IMG/VR virus record: IMGVR_UViG_3300032242_002661
Span: 1-48,435 of that record
From: a virus
Direction: 5' to 3' (one strand)
DNA: 48,435 nt
The position numbers and the translations under genes were made by a program. Of the stretch, positions 24,684 to 32,232 are shown one piece after another. The first letter of the stretch is position 1; every line of letters starts with the position of its first letter. A model generated the notes under the pieces. The model had not been told where the DNA came from. It saw only the letters and a program-made list of their open reading frames with translations, and searched no databases.

Positions 24684-26192
24684 TTATTTTAATTTTCTCA
24701 TCATTTCCTTAATTCTCGTAAATTGTGGATTCTCATAAGCTTTTGACTCTGATAACATTTCTTGAGAAGAAGACGATTGAGGGGTGTTAGAGATTTTACC
24801 TGCTACAGATTCAGTAACTGTTGTTTTTGAACTTAATTCTGTAACAATTGTGTTATATAAGCCTTTAGACTCATTCATAGTAGAAACTGAATCAAATCTC
24901 TTTAAAATGCTCAATTTCTCTTGTTTTGTTGTTGAGTGTTCTGTGAAAATACGAGTGGCATATGCTAAATTTGCGTTGAATACAGCAACTTCATTTAATT
25001 TTTCTTTAAATAATACTAATGCTTTTTTGTATTCTGCATTTTGATTTCTCAAGTTTGCAACTTCTTCGTTTAATGAACCAGCTTTAGCTGTATTCATTCC
25101 ATTACTACCTGCTTTGAATTGTGTACCACCATTACCTTTCTTATGAAATGCAAAAGTGTGTGCAGATTCTTTAGGTTCAACTTTTTTAGGCTTACTTAAA
25201 CCTGGTAACGCAGTTTCTTTTGGTTCAACCTTTTTAGGTTTACTTAGTCCTGGTAATGCAGATTCTTTTGGCTCAACTTTTTTAGGTTTACTTAATCCAG
25301 GTAAAGCGCTTTCTTTTGGCTCTACTTTCTTAGGTTTACCTAAACCTGGTAACGCGTTTTCTTTTGGTTCAACCTTTTTAGGTTTACTTAAACCTGGTAA
25401 TGCAGATTCTTTAGGTTCCATATGCATAGAATCTTCTTCCTCTTCTTCTTCCATTTCAATTTCGTAGATAGTTTCTTCGTTTTCGTTCATAAAGCTATCG
25501 TCACCCTCAACTGTTGGGAAAGATTCATTCCAATCTTCATCCATTTCTGAATCGTCAGAATGTTCTTCGCTACCAAAGTCAGCGTGAGAAGCGTCATCGT
25601 CGTCACCATCTAATTTGATAATGAATTCGTCATCACCTGTTTCAAGTTCAACTTTGTTTCCGTCTTTTTTTACTACAATTCCATCTTCTGGTTTCATAGC
25701 TTTGAATATTTTAAGAACTTCATCATCTGAAGCACCTGTCATATCCATAACATCTTCGTCTTCATCTTCAGTATCGGTATCTGTATCTGAATCAAAATCA
25801 GTATCGTCAGATGTTTCATCGTCAGCACCGAAATCGTCGGTTTCAACGTCATCTGAATCTACATCATCTGTATCAGTTTCATCTGAATCTTCAGAATCGT
25901 CCGAGCCAAAGTCATCGCTTGTTTCGTCGTCGTTATCGAGGTCAGTATCATCTTCAGTGTCGTCTGCAGACTCATCTTCTGCTTCGTCATCTGACATATC
26001 TTTTTCTTCCTCTTCTTTAGGATCAGTTGCATCATCCGCATCTTCTTCCTCTTCTTCCAATGATTCTTTAAGCAAATCTTTTAGTTCTTCCTTCATAGTA
26101 GAAGCAAGTATACCTTTTGCATTTTGCTTTACAGCTTCTTCAAGTGTGTTGATTTGAAGTAACGCTTGTTCTAAAATTGATTTTTCGCTCAT
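24684..26192 (-). CDS. Acidic prohead scaffold protein (gp22 position)
   Basis: 502 residues. Residues about 40-165 are an extreme Asp/Glu/Ser/Thr run. A second acidic part and a Glu-rich block follow, then five copies of a 16-residue unit EPKESALPGLSKPKKV (about 258-340). The C-terminal 130 residues form a coiled coil (EEVANLRNQNAEYKKALVLF), then KLNEVAVFNANLAYATRIFT and L-S-E/S near the end. The last residues, FTRIKEMMRKLK, resemble the shared basic terminal peptide. Position between protease and capsid genes matches T4 gene 22. Scaffold proteins shape the prohead and are degraded by the protease; many L-x-E sites fit this. A TATTTATA box lies 25 bases upstream. Confidence 0.8.
   Translation of the reverse strand: MSEKSILEQALLQINTLEEAVKQNAKGILASTMKEELKDLLKESLEEEEEDADDATDPKEEEEKDMSDDEAEDESADDTEDDTDLDNDDETSDDFGSDDSEDSDETDTDDVDSDDVETDDFGADDETSDDTDFDSDTDTDTEDEDEDVMDMTGASDDEVLKIFKAMKPEDGIVVKKDGNKVELETGDDEFIIKLDGDDDDASHADFGSEEHSDDSEMDEDWNESFPTVEGDDSFMNENEETIYEIEMEEEEEEDSMHMEPKESALPGLSKPKKVEPKENALPGLGKPKKVEPKESALPGLSKPKKVEPKESALPGLSKPKKVEPKETALPGLSKPKKVEPKESAHTFAFHKKGNGGTQFKAGSNGMNTAKAGSLNEEVANLRNQNAEYKKALVLFKEKLNEVAVFNANLAYATRIFTEHSTTKQEKLSILKRFDSVSTMNESKGLYNTIVTELSSKTTVTESVAGKISNTPQSSSSQEMLSESKAYENPQFTRIKEMMRKLK
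25165..25412 (-). repeat. 48-bp tandem repeat in scaffold gene, about five copies
   Basis: Direct repeats with a 48-base period encode five copies of EPKESALPGLSKPKKV, the last changing into ESAHTFAFHKK. Copies differ by synonymous changes and by Ser/Asn/Thr at one site and Ser/Gly at another. Copy number probably varies between related phages. Confidence 0.75.
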
Positions 26193-26217
26193 TGTGAAAA
26201 TTTTGTTTTTGTTATCT

Positions 26218-26225
26218 TATAAATA
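26218..26225 (-). promoter_or_regulatory. Late box TATTTATA before the scaffold gene
   Basis: Exact copy, 25 bases before the ATG at 26192; it may also serve the capsid gene downstream, which has no box of its own. Confidence 0.6.
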
Positions 26226-26279
26226 TTGTCGATTTATTAAAAATCTTTGTTTTTAATATCTCTGTCTAAATAAAATTGC

Positions 26280-26963
26280 TTATTTTGATAAAAACCTGTC
26301 TAAACCGCCCATTAATTTCTTCATTCTGTCGTTAACCATAGGTTTTTTTTCTTCAGATTCTTGGTATTGGTCTCTGTCTCCTAATTCAGGAAATATGTAT
26401 GCACCAGGCGTAGATGGTGAGGAAACTAAATCAAAACATACAAGCTCAAAATCTTCTTGTACAATATTTTGTCCTTTAATATTTTTTAATGAACCAACAC
26501 CACGTGAAGAAACACCTAGTGTGGCACCATTCATCAATAACATTGCAGCTTGGTCTCCTTTAGTTGAAACAATACCCATTTTTTTCCAACCCGGTGATGT
26601 AAATAATTTAATTTTACCCATTAACATTTTACCATCCCACCATGTTTCAAGTATTGAATGGGAAACTCTGTCTAGGTCAATAAGTGATGAAGAAGGATGA
26701 TTTAATTCATTTAATGCAGTACCTTTTTTAATCATTACTTGGTACTTATCATTTTCTCTTTTAAGTAAAGCTTCAGGATAAATTCTTCCGTTCTTATTAG
26801 GTGTATCGTATTTTTGTAAAACTGCAAAAAGGATAAGGTCTTGTGAAAAGTCCAAATCCTTTGCTTCTTTAAGTATACTTTTATTTTCTTCTGGTGAAAT
26901 ATGGCCGGCGTCAAATTCAATTAAAATTCCGGTACCGGTTTCTTTAGGCCCTAATATTTTCAT
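26280..26963 (-). CDS. Prohead maturation protease, T4 gp21-like
   Basis: 227 residues. The U9/S78-type protease pattern is present: DTPNKNGRIYPEALLKREND (about 53-72), ALNELNHPSSSLID with the catalytic His at 89, and MNGATLGVSSRGVGSLK with the catalytic Ser at 152 or 153. This enzyme cleaves capsid, scaffold and internal proteins after L/I-x-E during head maturation. Gene order terminase, portal, x, protease, scaffold, capsid is that of T4. The C-terminus MVNDRMKKLMGGLDRFLSK is helical and resembles the shared basic peptide. TATTTATA lies 16 bases before the ATG. Family call strong. Confidence 0.9.
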   Translation of the reverse strand: MKILGPKETGTGILIEFDAGHISPEENKSILKEAKDLDFSQDLILFAVLQKYDTPNKNGRIYPEALLKRENDKYQVMIKKGTALNELNHPSSSLIDLDRVSHSILETWWDGKMLMGKIKLFTSPGWKKMGIVSTKGDQAAMLLMNGATLGVSSRGVGSLKNIKGQNIVQEDFELVCFDLVSSPSTPGAYIFPELGDRDQYQESEEKKPMVNDRMKKLMGGLDRFLSK

Positions 26964-26979
26964 CTATAGATTTTATTTC

Positions 26980-26987
26980 TATAAATA
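26980..26987 (-). promoter_or_regulatory. Late box TATTTATA before the protease gene
   Basis: Exact copy, 16 bases before the ATG at 26963. Confidence 0.6.
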
Positions 26988-27001
26988 CATCAATATGAGG
27001 A

Positions 27002-27427
27002 TTATTTCTTTGATTTGTGAAAATTGAATAAAGTTTTATCTGTTAGACCTTCATCTAATAGATTTTCAATAATATTTCTAATGTAATCTTTTGTATTTTT
27101 TGATTTAACATCAAACTGATTGTTGACGTATAAAGTAACTTCCAAATTCATAAAAGACCTTTTTTCCAATTTAATACCTTTTGTTCTAATGTCTAAATCA
27201 ACAATAGATTGTTGTTTGAACATAGGTGTTTTTAAATTATAAACAATTTCCTTTATTCTTCTTCTAGTTTTGTGAATTGTTGAATCAAAATCATCTGATT
27301 CATTTTCTGGTTGCAACCAAGAATTTAATTTAAGATATATGGTTTTTAAGTTTTTAAAATCTACGGTACCATAACCGATTTTTACATCATTGTATGTCCC
27401 TAATGGGATATACTTACCTGTTTTCAT
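27002..27427 (-). CDS. Unknown protein between protease and bS21 genes
   Basis: 141 residues, basic. It starts KTGKYIPLGTYNDVKIGYGT and contains RRRIKEIVYNLKTPMFKQQ and LEVTLYVNNQFDVK, a mixed alpha/beta plan with long strands. In T4 the corresponding slot holds small prohead-core genes. Here no similarity to them is visible, and the strand content is more like a folded structural protein. It lies 38 bases upstream of the protease gene, and the divergent bS21 gene starts 105 bases away. Function not recognised. Confidence 0.5.
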   Translation of the reverse strand: MKTGKYIPLGTYNDVKIGYGTVDFKNLKTIYLKLNSWLQPENESDDFDSTIHKTRRRIKEIVYNLKTPMFKQQSIVDLDIRTKGIKLEKRSFMNLEVTLYVNNQFDVKSKNTKDYIRNIIENLLDEGLTDKTLFNFHKSKK

Positions 27428-27508
27428 TAATTCATCATATTATTTTTATTTTATGGTGTATAATAAAAATATACATAAAAAAAATTACAAATACAAAAAA
27501 ATGTTTTA

Positions 27509-27516
27509 TATATTTG
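27509..27516 (+). promoter_or_regulatory. Bacteroidota-type -7 element before bS21
   Basis: TATATTTG matches TAnnTTTG, the -7 element of the Bacteroidota housekeeping sigma factor, 16 bases before the bS21 ATG. A clear TTTG at -33 is not visible, so the call is moderate. Confidence 0.5.
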
Positions 27517-27532
27517 TAATATAATTATTAAT

Positions 27533-27724
27533 ATGCTAATAGTCGATTTAAACAACGAAAAAAGTATTGAGACCGCACTAAGAACTTATAAAAATAAAGT
27601 TCAAAAAACAAAACAAGTTCAACAATTAAGAGAACGACAAGTTTTTACAAAACCATCTGTCAAGAAACGAACTGAAAAGTTAAAAGCGGTTTATGTACAA
27701 CAAAAAAGAAATGGACTTAGTTAA
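27533..27724 (+). CDS. rpsU: Ribosomal protein bS21 homologue
   Basis: 63 residues, basic, full length for bS21. It has the family pattern N-x-x-S-I-E-x-A-L-R-x-Y-K followed by QLRERQVFTKPSVKKRTEKL and KAVYVQQ. RQxFTKPSVxxR and KA-x-Y-x-Q are of Bacteroidota type rather than the RREFYEKP of proteobacteria. Tyr54, which in Bacteroidota ribosomes helps to hide the anti-Shine-Dalgarno sequence (as I recall), is present. It is the only plus-strand gene inside the leftward head cluster, with a TATATTTG promoter element 16 bases upstream and its own terminator. It probably exchanges into host ribosomes; known relatives occur in large phages. Confidence 0.87.
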   Translation: MLIVDLNNEKSIETALRTYKNKVQKTKQVQQLRERQVFTKPSVKKRTEKLKAVYVQQKRNGLS

Positions 27725-27735
27725 GTCCATTTTTT
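27711..27735. terminator. Bidirectional terminator holding both stop codons
   Basis: ATGGACTT-AGTT-AAGTCCAT is a perfect 8-bp stem with a 4-base loop. The plus strand continues with T5-6 and the minus strand with TTCTTTTTT. It ends both the bS21 gene and the convergent 27717 gene; both stop codons lie in the hairpin, and both proteins end in N-G-L-S/N. Confidence 0.8.
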
Positions 27736-28463
27736 AATTCTGTTAATCTGTAGTAGTTATACCTAGAAGGTGAAATTTGATTCACTTCTTTTTTTACATT
27801 ATCTAATTTATTTCTCAAATCTAAATCAGATGATTCATTCATTAAACTTTCAACTTGATTTAAAATTGATTCTTGTAATTCATTAGTTTTTACAATTAAA
27901 TCATCATGTGAAATTGATAATATATTTTTTAATTCTTCTTTTTGTGATTCCGATAATGTGTTGGAATATAATACATTAAAGTTATTTGCTAGTATTGCAT
28001 TTAATAAAGTTTCATTAGGAACTAGTGTGGTTTCTTTTGATTCTAAAATTTCTTTTTTAGTTGTTAAATGCTCAACTAATTTCTTTTTTGCAATAATTTT
28101 ATTTTCAATATTTGATAAAGAATCTTTTTCAGATAAAATGTCCAAAGACTCATATAGTTCATTAGGCACAATTTCAATATTACTTAATTTAGTGTCTAAA
28201 GATTCACAAAATAAATTTAATTTATTCCAATTTCCTATTGGTTCACCAAAATACGTACTTAAACCCTCAACATATAACTTTGCAATTTCTTTATCTTCAA
28301 TATATTTGTTTTCAATTTCTTCATAGAACAAATACATTTCTTTAAAATCTTTATTTTCTTTTATTATTGATAATATATTTTTTATCTCAGCTTTATTTTC
28401 CTTTGCGTAAGATTCAGTTAATTTATTTAATAACTTAGTTTTAAGTGCACCAAATTTCTTCAT
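27717..28463 (-). CDS. Prohead-core-position helical protein
   Basis: 248 residues, almost wholly helical and rich in Lys, Glu, Asn and Leu. It opens KKFGALKTKLLNKLTESYAK and continues with an ILSIIKENKDFKEMYLFYEE block; later ELQESILNQVESLMNESSD recalls the shared E-S-I-x-x-x-x-x-L-M peptide. Its position directly after the portal gene (2 bases between) matches T4 genes 67/68, whose products form the prohead core. Homologues with the same beginning occur, as I recall, in other T4-type phages of marine bacteria. The stop codon lies in the shared hairpin with bS21. Core role inferred. Confidence 0.55.
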   Translation of the reverse strand: MKKFGALKTKLLNKLTESYAKENKAEIKNILSIIKENKDFKEMYLFYEEIENKYIEDKEIAKLYVEGLSTYFGEPIGNWNKLNLFCESLDTKLSNIEIVPNELYESLDILSEKDSLSNIENKIIAKKKLVEHLTTKKEILESKETTLVPNETLLNAILANNFNVLYSNTLSESQKEELKNILSISHDDLIVKTNELQESILNQVESLMNESSDLDLRNKLDNVKKEVNQISPSRYNYYRLTELKNGLN

Positions 28464-28465
28464 TT

Positions 28466-30358
28466 TTAATCGTTTAATATTTCTTTTAATTTATTTTCTA
28501 TTTCATAAATATTCTGCTGAGCTTTATCCATATTAAATAAATCATTCAAATCTAATTCTTCTTCACCGAGCATACCTAATATTTTAGATTTTTTTGATTT
28601 TTTACCTAAAGATTCACTTAATGGTTCCGGCCCACCCGCTGGTGCTCCACCTGCTGGTGCACCTCCTGGAGGAGCAGATTCACCACCTACCGCTGGTTCA
28701 GGTCCACCACCTAATGCACCACCACCTAATGCTCCCATTCCACCAGCTTCTCCACCACCCTCAGGTGATGCGCTTGCCATGGCTTTTTCTCTTTCTTCTT
28801 CAGGGATACCATATTTTTTATCAACTTCATCAAATACACCTGAACGTTTAATTACATTTTGTGTATTTGTTAATTCAAATCCTAATGCACGTTCTAAACG
28901 TTGTTGTTGTAAATCTAATAATACTTCAGCGTCACTCATACCCAAAATATTCTTTTTAGCCCATGTATGTGATACAGGTAAAATACCCATTTGTGACTGG
29001 TCAGATGTTGCATCTTTATACAAAGTAACTTTTTCTTTCCAAGATTCAATTTTTAATAAATCTGATTGAGTCGATGGATTACTTAATGATAATTGAAAAT
29101 TATTTAATTCATCTTCCATACCTAAAAGGTATAAATGAATTAATGCAATTTTATTTAATTCTTGAATTAGAGATTTTTGTATTTTATTAATTGTTCTTGC
29201 AAAACGAATATCCATCAAAGCAAGATTTTTACCATCTCCAACAACTTCTTCAAATCCTAAAAATGCTTTAGGAATACGTAGAGCCGCCAACATTTTCTTT
29301 TGGATATATTCAATATCTGCAATTTCACCTAAGTTCTGTGCACCTGGTAAAGTTTCGATAGGACTATTTTGTGATGGGTCACGAACTGGTATGAAATAAT
29401 CCTGGTCTACTGCCATTTGATTATATCTCATATCCACTTGTCCGTTCTTTGGATCTGCAATTTGTTCTCTTTTAAATTTATTAGCTACACGTTGTACATA
29501 TGGCTCGATATCTTTATCATCCATATTACCAACAAATACTTTAAACACACGTCTTTCTGGTGCTCTTGATGTTCTATAAATCAACATAGCGTCTTCAGCT
29601 AAAAGTAATTGTTTCCAAATACGTCTAACCTTATCTAACATAGATGTACCATAAGGAAGTTTTCTATCGTCACCTAATAATCTGAAGTGAGCAATTTCCC
29701 ATGCTTGGAATTCCATATCTTTATTTTTCCAAGTAAATCTTAATTCTCTACTTGGCATTTTCTTATCTAAAACTTGTCCATTGTTTCTAGCTGCAGCACC
29801 TTCTAATCTTTCAATTTCAATATTTGGTAATTGTTGACAACCAACAATACCTTTTTCTGGATCAATTTTTAAATAAACAAAGTTATCCCCATACTTACAA
29901 ACACCTCGAGCCCACATTACCAAATTAGTATTAACATCTAATTTGTTTTCAAATAAATCTACTAAAATGTTTTTAATTCTGTCAGAATCTGAAAATATTG
30001 TTAAGATATCACCTTTTTCAGATTGAGTTGTTGATTCTTCTGAATAGATATCTAATGCAGCTGATATCTCTGGTGTAAATTCCATAGATTCAAAATCGTA
30101 ATATGCTGCCAATCTATTGGGTTCATAATAAACTGATTGATTATAAAGAGATTGGTCCAATTTGGACCATTTGTCTGCAATGTATGAGCTTTGTTGAGCT
30201 TGTAACATTGCTTTTTCGAATTCATTCTTATCACCAGTTTTTAATAATTCATCTTTACTAAAATTAAATGATGGTGTTTCTTCCTGTTTTACAACACCAG
30301 GATAACCAAACATTCTGGTTAATTTTTGAAATACAGTTAAATTTTGATTATTTGCCAT
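28466..30358 (-). CDS. Portal protein, T4 gp20-like
   Basis: 630 residues. Diagnostic stretches are YDFESMEFTPEISAALDIYS (about 86-105), LVMWARGVCKYGDNFVYLKI (about 146-165), WEIAHFRLLGDDRKLPYGTS, IWKQLLLAEDAMLIYRTSRA and PERRVFKVFVGNM, then KKMLAALRIPKAFLGFEE, all typical of T4 gp20. Twelve copies form the DNA entry ring. The C-terminus after about 545 is a Gly/Ala/Pro spacer (GGGALGGGPEPAVGG), then SLGKKSKKSKILGMLGEEEL and an acidic helix, an addition not present in T4. CATAAATA on the plus strand (TATTTATG in coding sense) lies 4 bases before the ATG. Family call strong. Confidence 0.92.
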   Translation of the reverse strand: MANNQNLTVFQKLTRMFGYPGVVKQEETPSFNFSKDELLKTGDKNEFEKAMLQAQQSSYIADKWSKLDQSLYNQSVYYEPNRLAAYYDFESMEFTPEISAALDIYSEESTTQSEKGDILTIFSDSDRIKNILVDLFENKLDVNTNLVMWARGVCKYGDNFVYLKIDPEKGIVGCQQLPNIEIERLEGAAARNNGQVLDKKMPSRELRFTWKNKDMEFQAWEIAHFRLLGDDRKLPYGTSMLDKVRRIWKQLLLAEDAMLIYRTSRAPERRVFKVFVGNMDDKDIEPYVQRVANKFKREQIADPKNGQVDMRYNQMAVDQDYFIPVRDPSQNSPIETLPGAQNLGEIADIEYIQKKMLAALRIPKAFLGFEEVVGDGKNLALMDIRFARTINKIQKSLIQELNKIALIHLYLLGMEDELNNFQLSLSNPSTQSDLLKIESWKEKVTLYKDATSDQSQMGILPVSHTWAKKNILGMSDAEVLLDLQQQRLERALGFELTNTQNVIKRSGVFDEVDKKYGIPEEEREKAMASASPEGGGEAGGMGALGGGALGGGPEPAVGGESAPPGGAPAGGAPAGGPEPLSESLGKKSKKSKILGMLGEEELDLNDLFNMDKAQQNIYEIENKLKEILND

Positions 30359-30362
30359 TGTA

Positions 30363-30370
30363 CATAAATA
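30363..30370 (-). promoter_or_regulatory. Late-box variant TATTTATG before the portal gene
   Basis: One mismatch, 4 bases before the ATG at 30358. Confidence 0.5.
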
Positions 30371-30412
30371 CTTTTCATTATATTATAAACAAAATATATT
30401 GTAATTTGTAGA

Positions 30413-32188
30413 CTATCTTGGTTTACCAAATAACCAATTATATTCTTTATATGCTTCTTTTTGCACTGTCATCTGTTCGGGTCTCATTCTTATTGGATTA
30501 CCATCCATACCCATTGAACTAATTTGGTCAAATACTGTACCATAAGAATAAAATGATTTTTGTGGTTCGTATGTTCTTTCAGATAAAGTCCATGATTCCA
30601 TCATTGCAACATTTTGAGCGGTACTTCTTTGTAATTGATTAAAACAAATATCACCTGCATACAACGCCATTGACATACTCATTATAGCATCGTCATGTGC
30701 CCCTTTCATGTGGTCTGGTCTACCATTTATATAAACAAATGTATTCAGTTCATTTAAAAGACGAGTAGAACGAACTATAAATCCTTTTCTTAATTGTTCT
30801 TCAAAAGCAGCAACAATTTGTGTCCTTTTGTTATTGAAATTTAAACCTGGTATTTTATCCATGGCCTTCCTATTATACTCCCAAATATTTTGAGTATTAA
30901 CACCATCAATAAATAAATTTTTATAGTTCATTTCTTGCAACTTTCTAGATGTTGCTATACCCATACCACCGGTAATATCAATAACAATAAATGCTTCATA
31001 CATCAATCCCCATTTATAACAAATTGATGCTAAGTCATCTGGTGGTATTTTGCCAATATATTCTAAGACTTGTTCTCTATCGTCAAAATCAATAATATTA
31101 ATTGAAGAAAAATCTTCACTATCACCCCTACTAACATCCACGCCCATAATATAACGATGTCCAGCAATTGGTTCTTTCCATTGCCAAAGAGTACCTTGCA
31201 TATACTTTTCAGTAGGTACTTTAACCATATTTTTTGCGATATTTTCCTGAACATCACCAGGAATTACCCCGTCACCTGAACCTAAAAAGTCACATTCCAA
31301 TTCTTGAGCTATCTTACGTCTATCGTAAAGGAATTTTTTTGACATTTTTTCAAACCATGATGAAAATGGTTTATATCCATTTTCAATATGTTTCACATAA
31401 TCCTTAAGCGGTAAATCAGTTCTAACAACCTCATCATCGTTATATTGTTCTCTGTTTAACATATAATGAAGAATATCACTACATTTAACCCAACATAAAT
31501 CTTTAGTATATCTAGGGTCTTTAAACCATCTTAAATCAGTAATATGAAAATCATTCATTCCACGAATTGCTTGGTCATAAACACCATAATAAATTGGGTC
31601 ATAACCATTTGGTGTTGAGATTAAAATAATCTTACCACCTGTTGATAATGATGCCATAGAGGCTGCCCAGAAGTCTTCACCAGCTTCAATATACGCGGCC
31701 TCATCAAATACTAGTATTGTTGGTGTATAACCACGTAACGCATCGGGCGAGGTTGCAACGGCTTTGACCTCACATCCATTATTTAATCTAAATCTACTTT
31801 CAGAGTTTTTGTCTGGTGAAAAACCTACATTAATCCAATCTGGCCATTGTTCTAAAAAGTGTCTTACTTTATTAGCCATCTCCACCGCAGTATCACGTTT
31901 GTTTGCAATAAGAAGAACCCTTTCAGGGTTTTCAGGTTTAGCTAATTGTAATTTCTTAGATAACCATGCTGCAGTAACAGTTGTTACACCAGCTTGTCTA
32001 TATTTTCTTGTAATATTTTCATTATACTTTTCATAATCCTCAATTAATTGTACTTGGTCTTCAAATAAGTCCATTGGTACATATTTTTTTTGGGTATTAT
32101 CAAAAGTTTGTAGATATGTTCTAAAGGCGTAAGGTGTATCCTTCATAATCTTTGCCAACTCCTTAAGTTGTTCTATTCTTGAATTCAT
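30413..32188 (-). CDS. terL: Large terminase, T4 gp17-like packaging ATPase-nuclease
   Basis: 591 residues. ATPase: a Walker A-like KYRQAGVTT (62-70), Walker B TILVFDEAAYI (157-167) and ISTPNG coupling motif (190-195). Nuclease: MGVDVSRGDSEDFS with Asp351, VIDITGGMG with Asp404 and HDDAIMSM near 507 as the third acidic site. The P-loop lacks the usual Lys before Thr (G-V-T-T); a Lys two residues before the Arg-Gln may serve, as in the K-x-R-Q-x-G-x-S/T loops of several terminases. It cuts and pumps DNA through the portal. TATTTATA lies 5 bases before the ATG, directly after the U-tract of the upstream gene's terminator. Confidence 0.93.
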   Translation of the reverse strand: MNSRIEQLKELAKIMKDTPYAFRTYLQTFDNTQKKYVPMDLFEDQVQLIEDYEKYNENITRKYRQAGVTTVTAAWLSKKLQLAKPENPERVLLIANKRDTAVEMANKVRHFLEQWPDWINVGFSPDKNSESRFRLNNGCEVKAVATSPDALRGYTPTILVFDEAAYIEAGEDFWAASMASLSTGGKIILISTPNGYDPIYYGVYDQAIRGMNDFHITDLRWFKDPRYTKDLCWVKCSDILHYMLNREQYNDDEVVRTDLPLKDYVKHIENGYKPFSSWFEKMSKKFLYDRRKIAQELECDFLGSGDGVIPGDVQENIAKNMVKVPTEKYMQGTLWQWKEPIAGHRYIMGVDVSRGDSEDFSSINIIDFDDREQVLEYIGKIPPDDLASICYKWGLMYEAFIVIDITGGMGIATSRKLQEMNYKNLFIDGVNTQNIWEYNRKAMDKIPGLNFNNKRTQIVAAFEEQLRKGFIVRSTRLLNELNTFVYINGRPDHMKGAHDDAIMSMSMALYAGDICFNQLQRSTAQNVAMMESWTLSERTYEPQKSFYSYGTVFDQISSMGMDGNPIRMRPEQMTVQKEAYKEYNWLFGKPR

Positions 32189-32193
32189 ATATC

Positions 32194-32201
32194 TATAAAT
32201 A
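32194..32201 (-). promoter_or_regulatory. Late box TATTTATA before the terminase gene
   Basis: Exact copy, 5 bases before the ATG at 32188, directly after the U-tract of the 32207 terminator. Confidence 0.65.
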
Positions 32202-32206
32202 CAAAA

Positions 32207-32229
32207 AAAGGGAGTTAAAAACTCCCTTT
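32207..32229 (-). terminator. Terminator between the 32233 gene and the terminase gene
   Basis: AAAGGGAGTT and AACTCCCTTT form a perfect 10-bp stem with a 3-base loop. On the minus strand it is followed by TTTTTTTG and then at once by the TATTTATA box of the terminase gene. Confidence 0.85.
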
Positions 32230-32232
32230 GTA

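Noticed and set aside
25615-26157. Plus-strand Ser-rich open frame of 180 codons
   Set aside because: It is the antisense of the Asp/Glu-rich scaffold region, whose GAT/GAA codons read as Ser codons; the scaffold fits the T4 gene order.
28594-28851. Plus-strand His/Leu-rich frame over the portal gene
   Set aside because: It is the complement of the Gly/Ala/Pro-rich portal tail and has no independent support.
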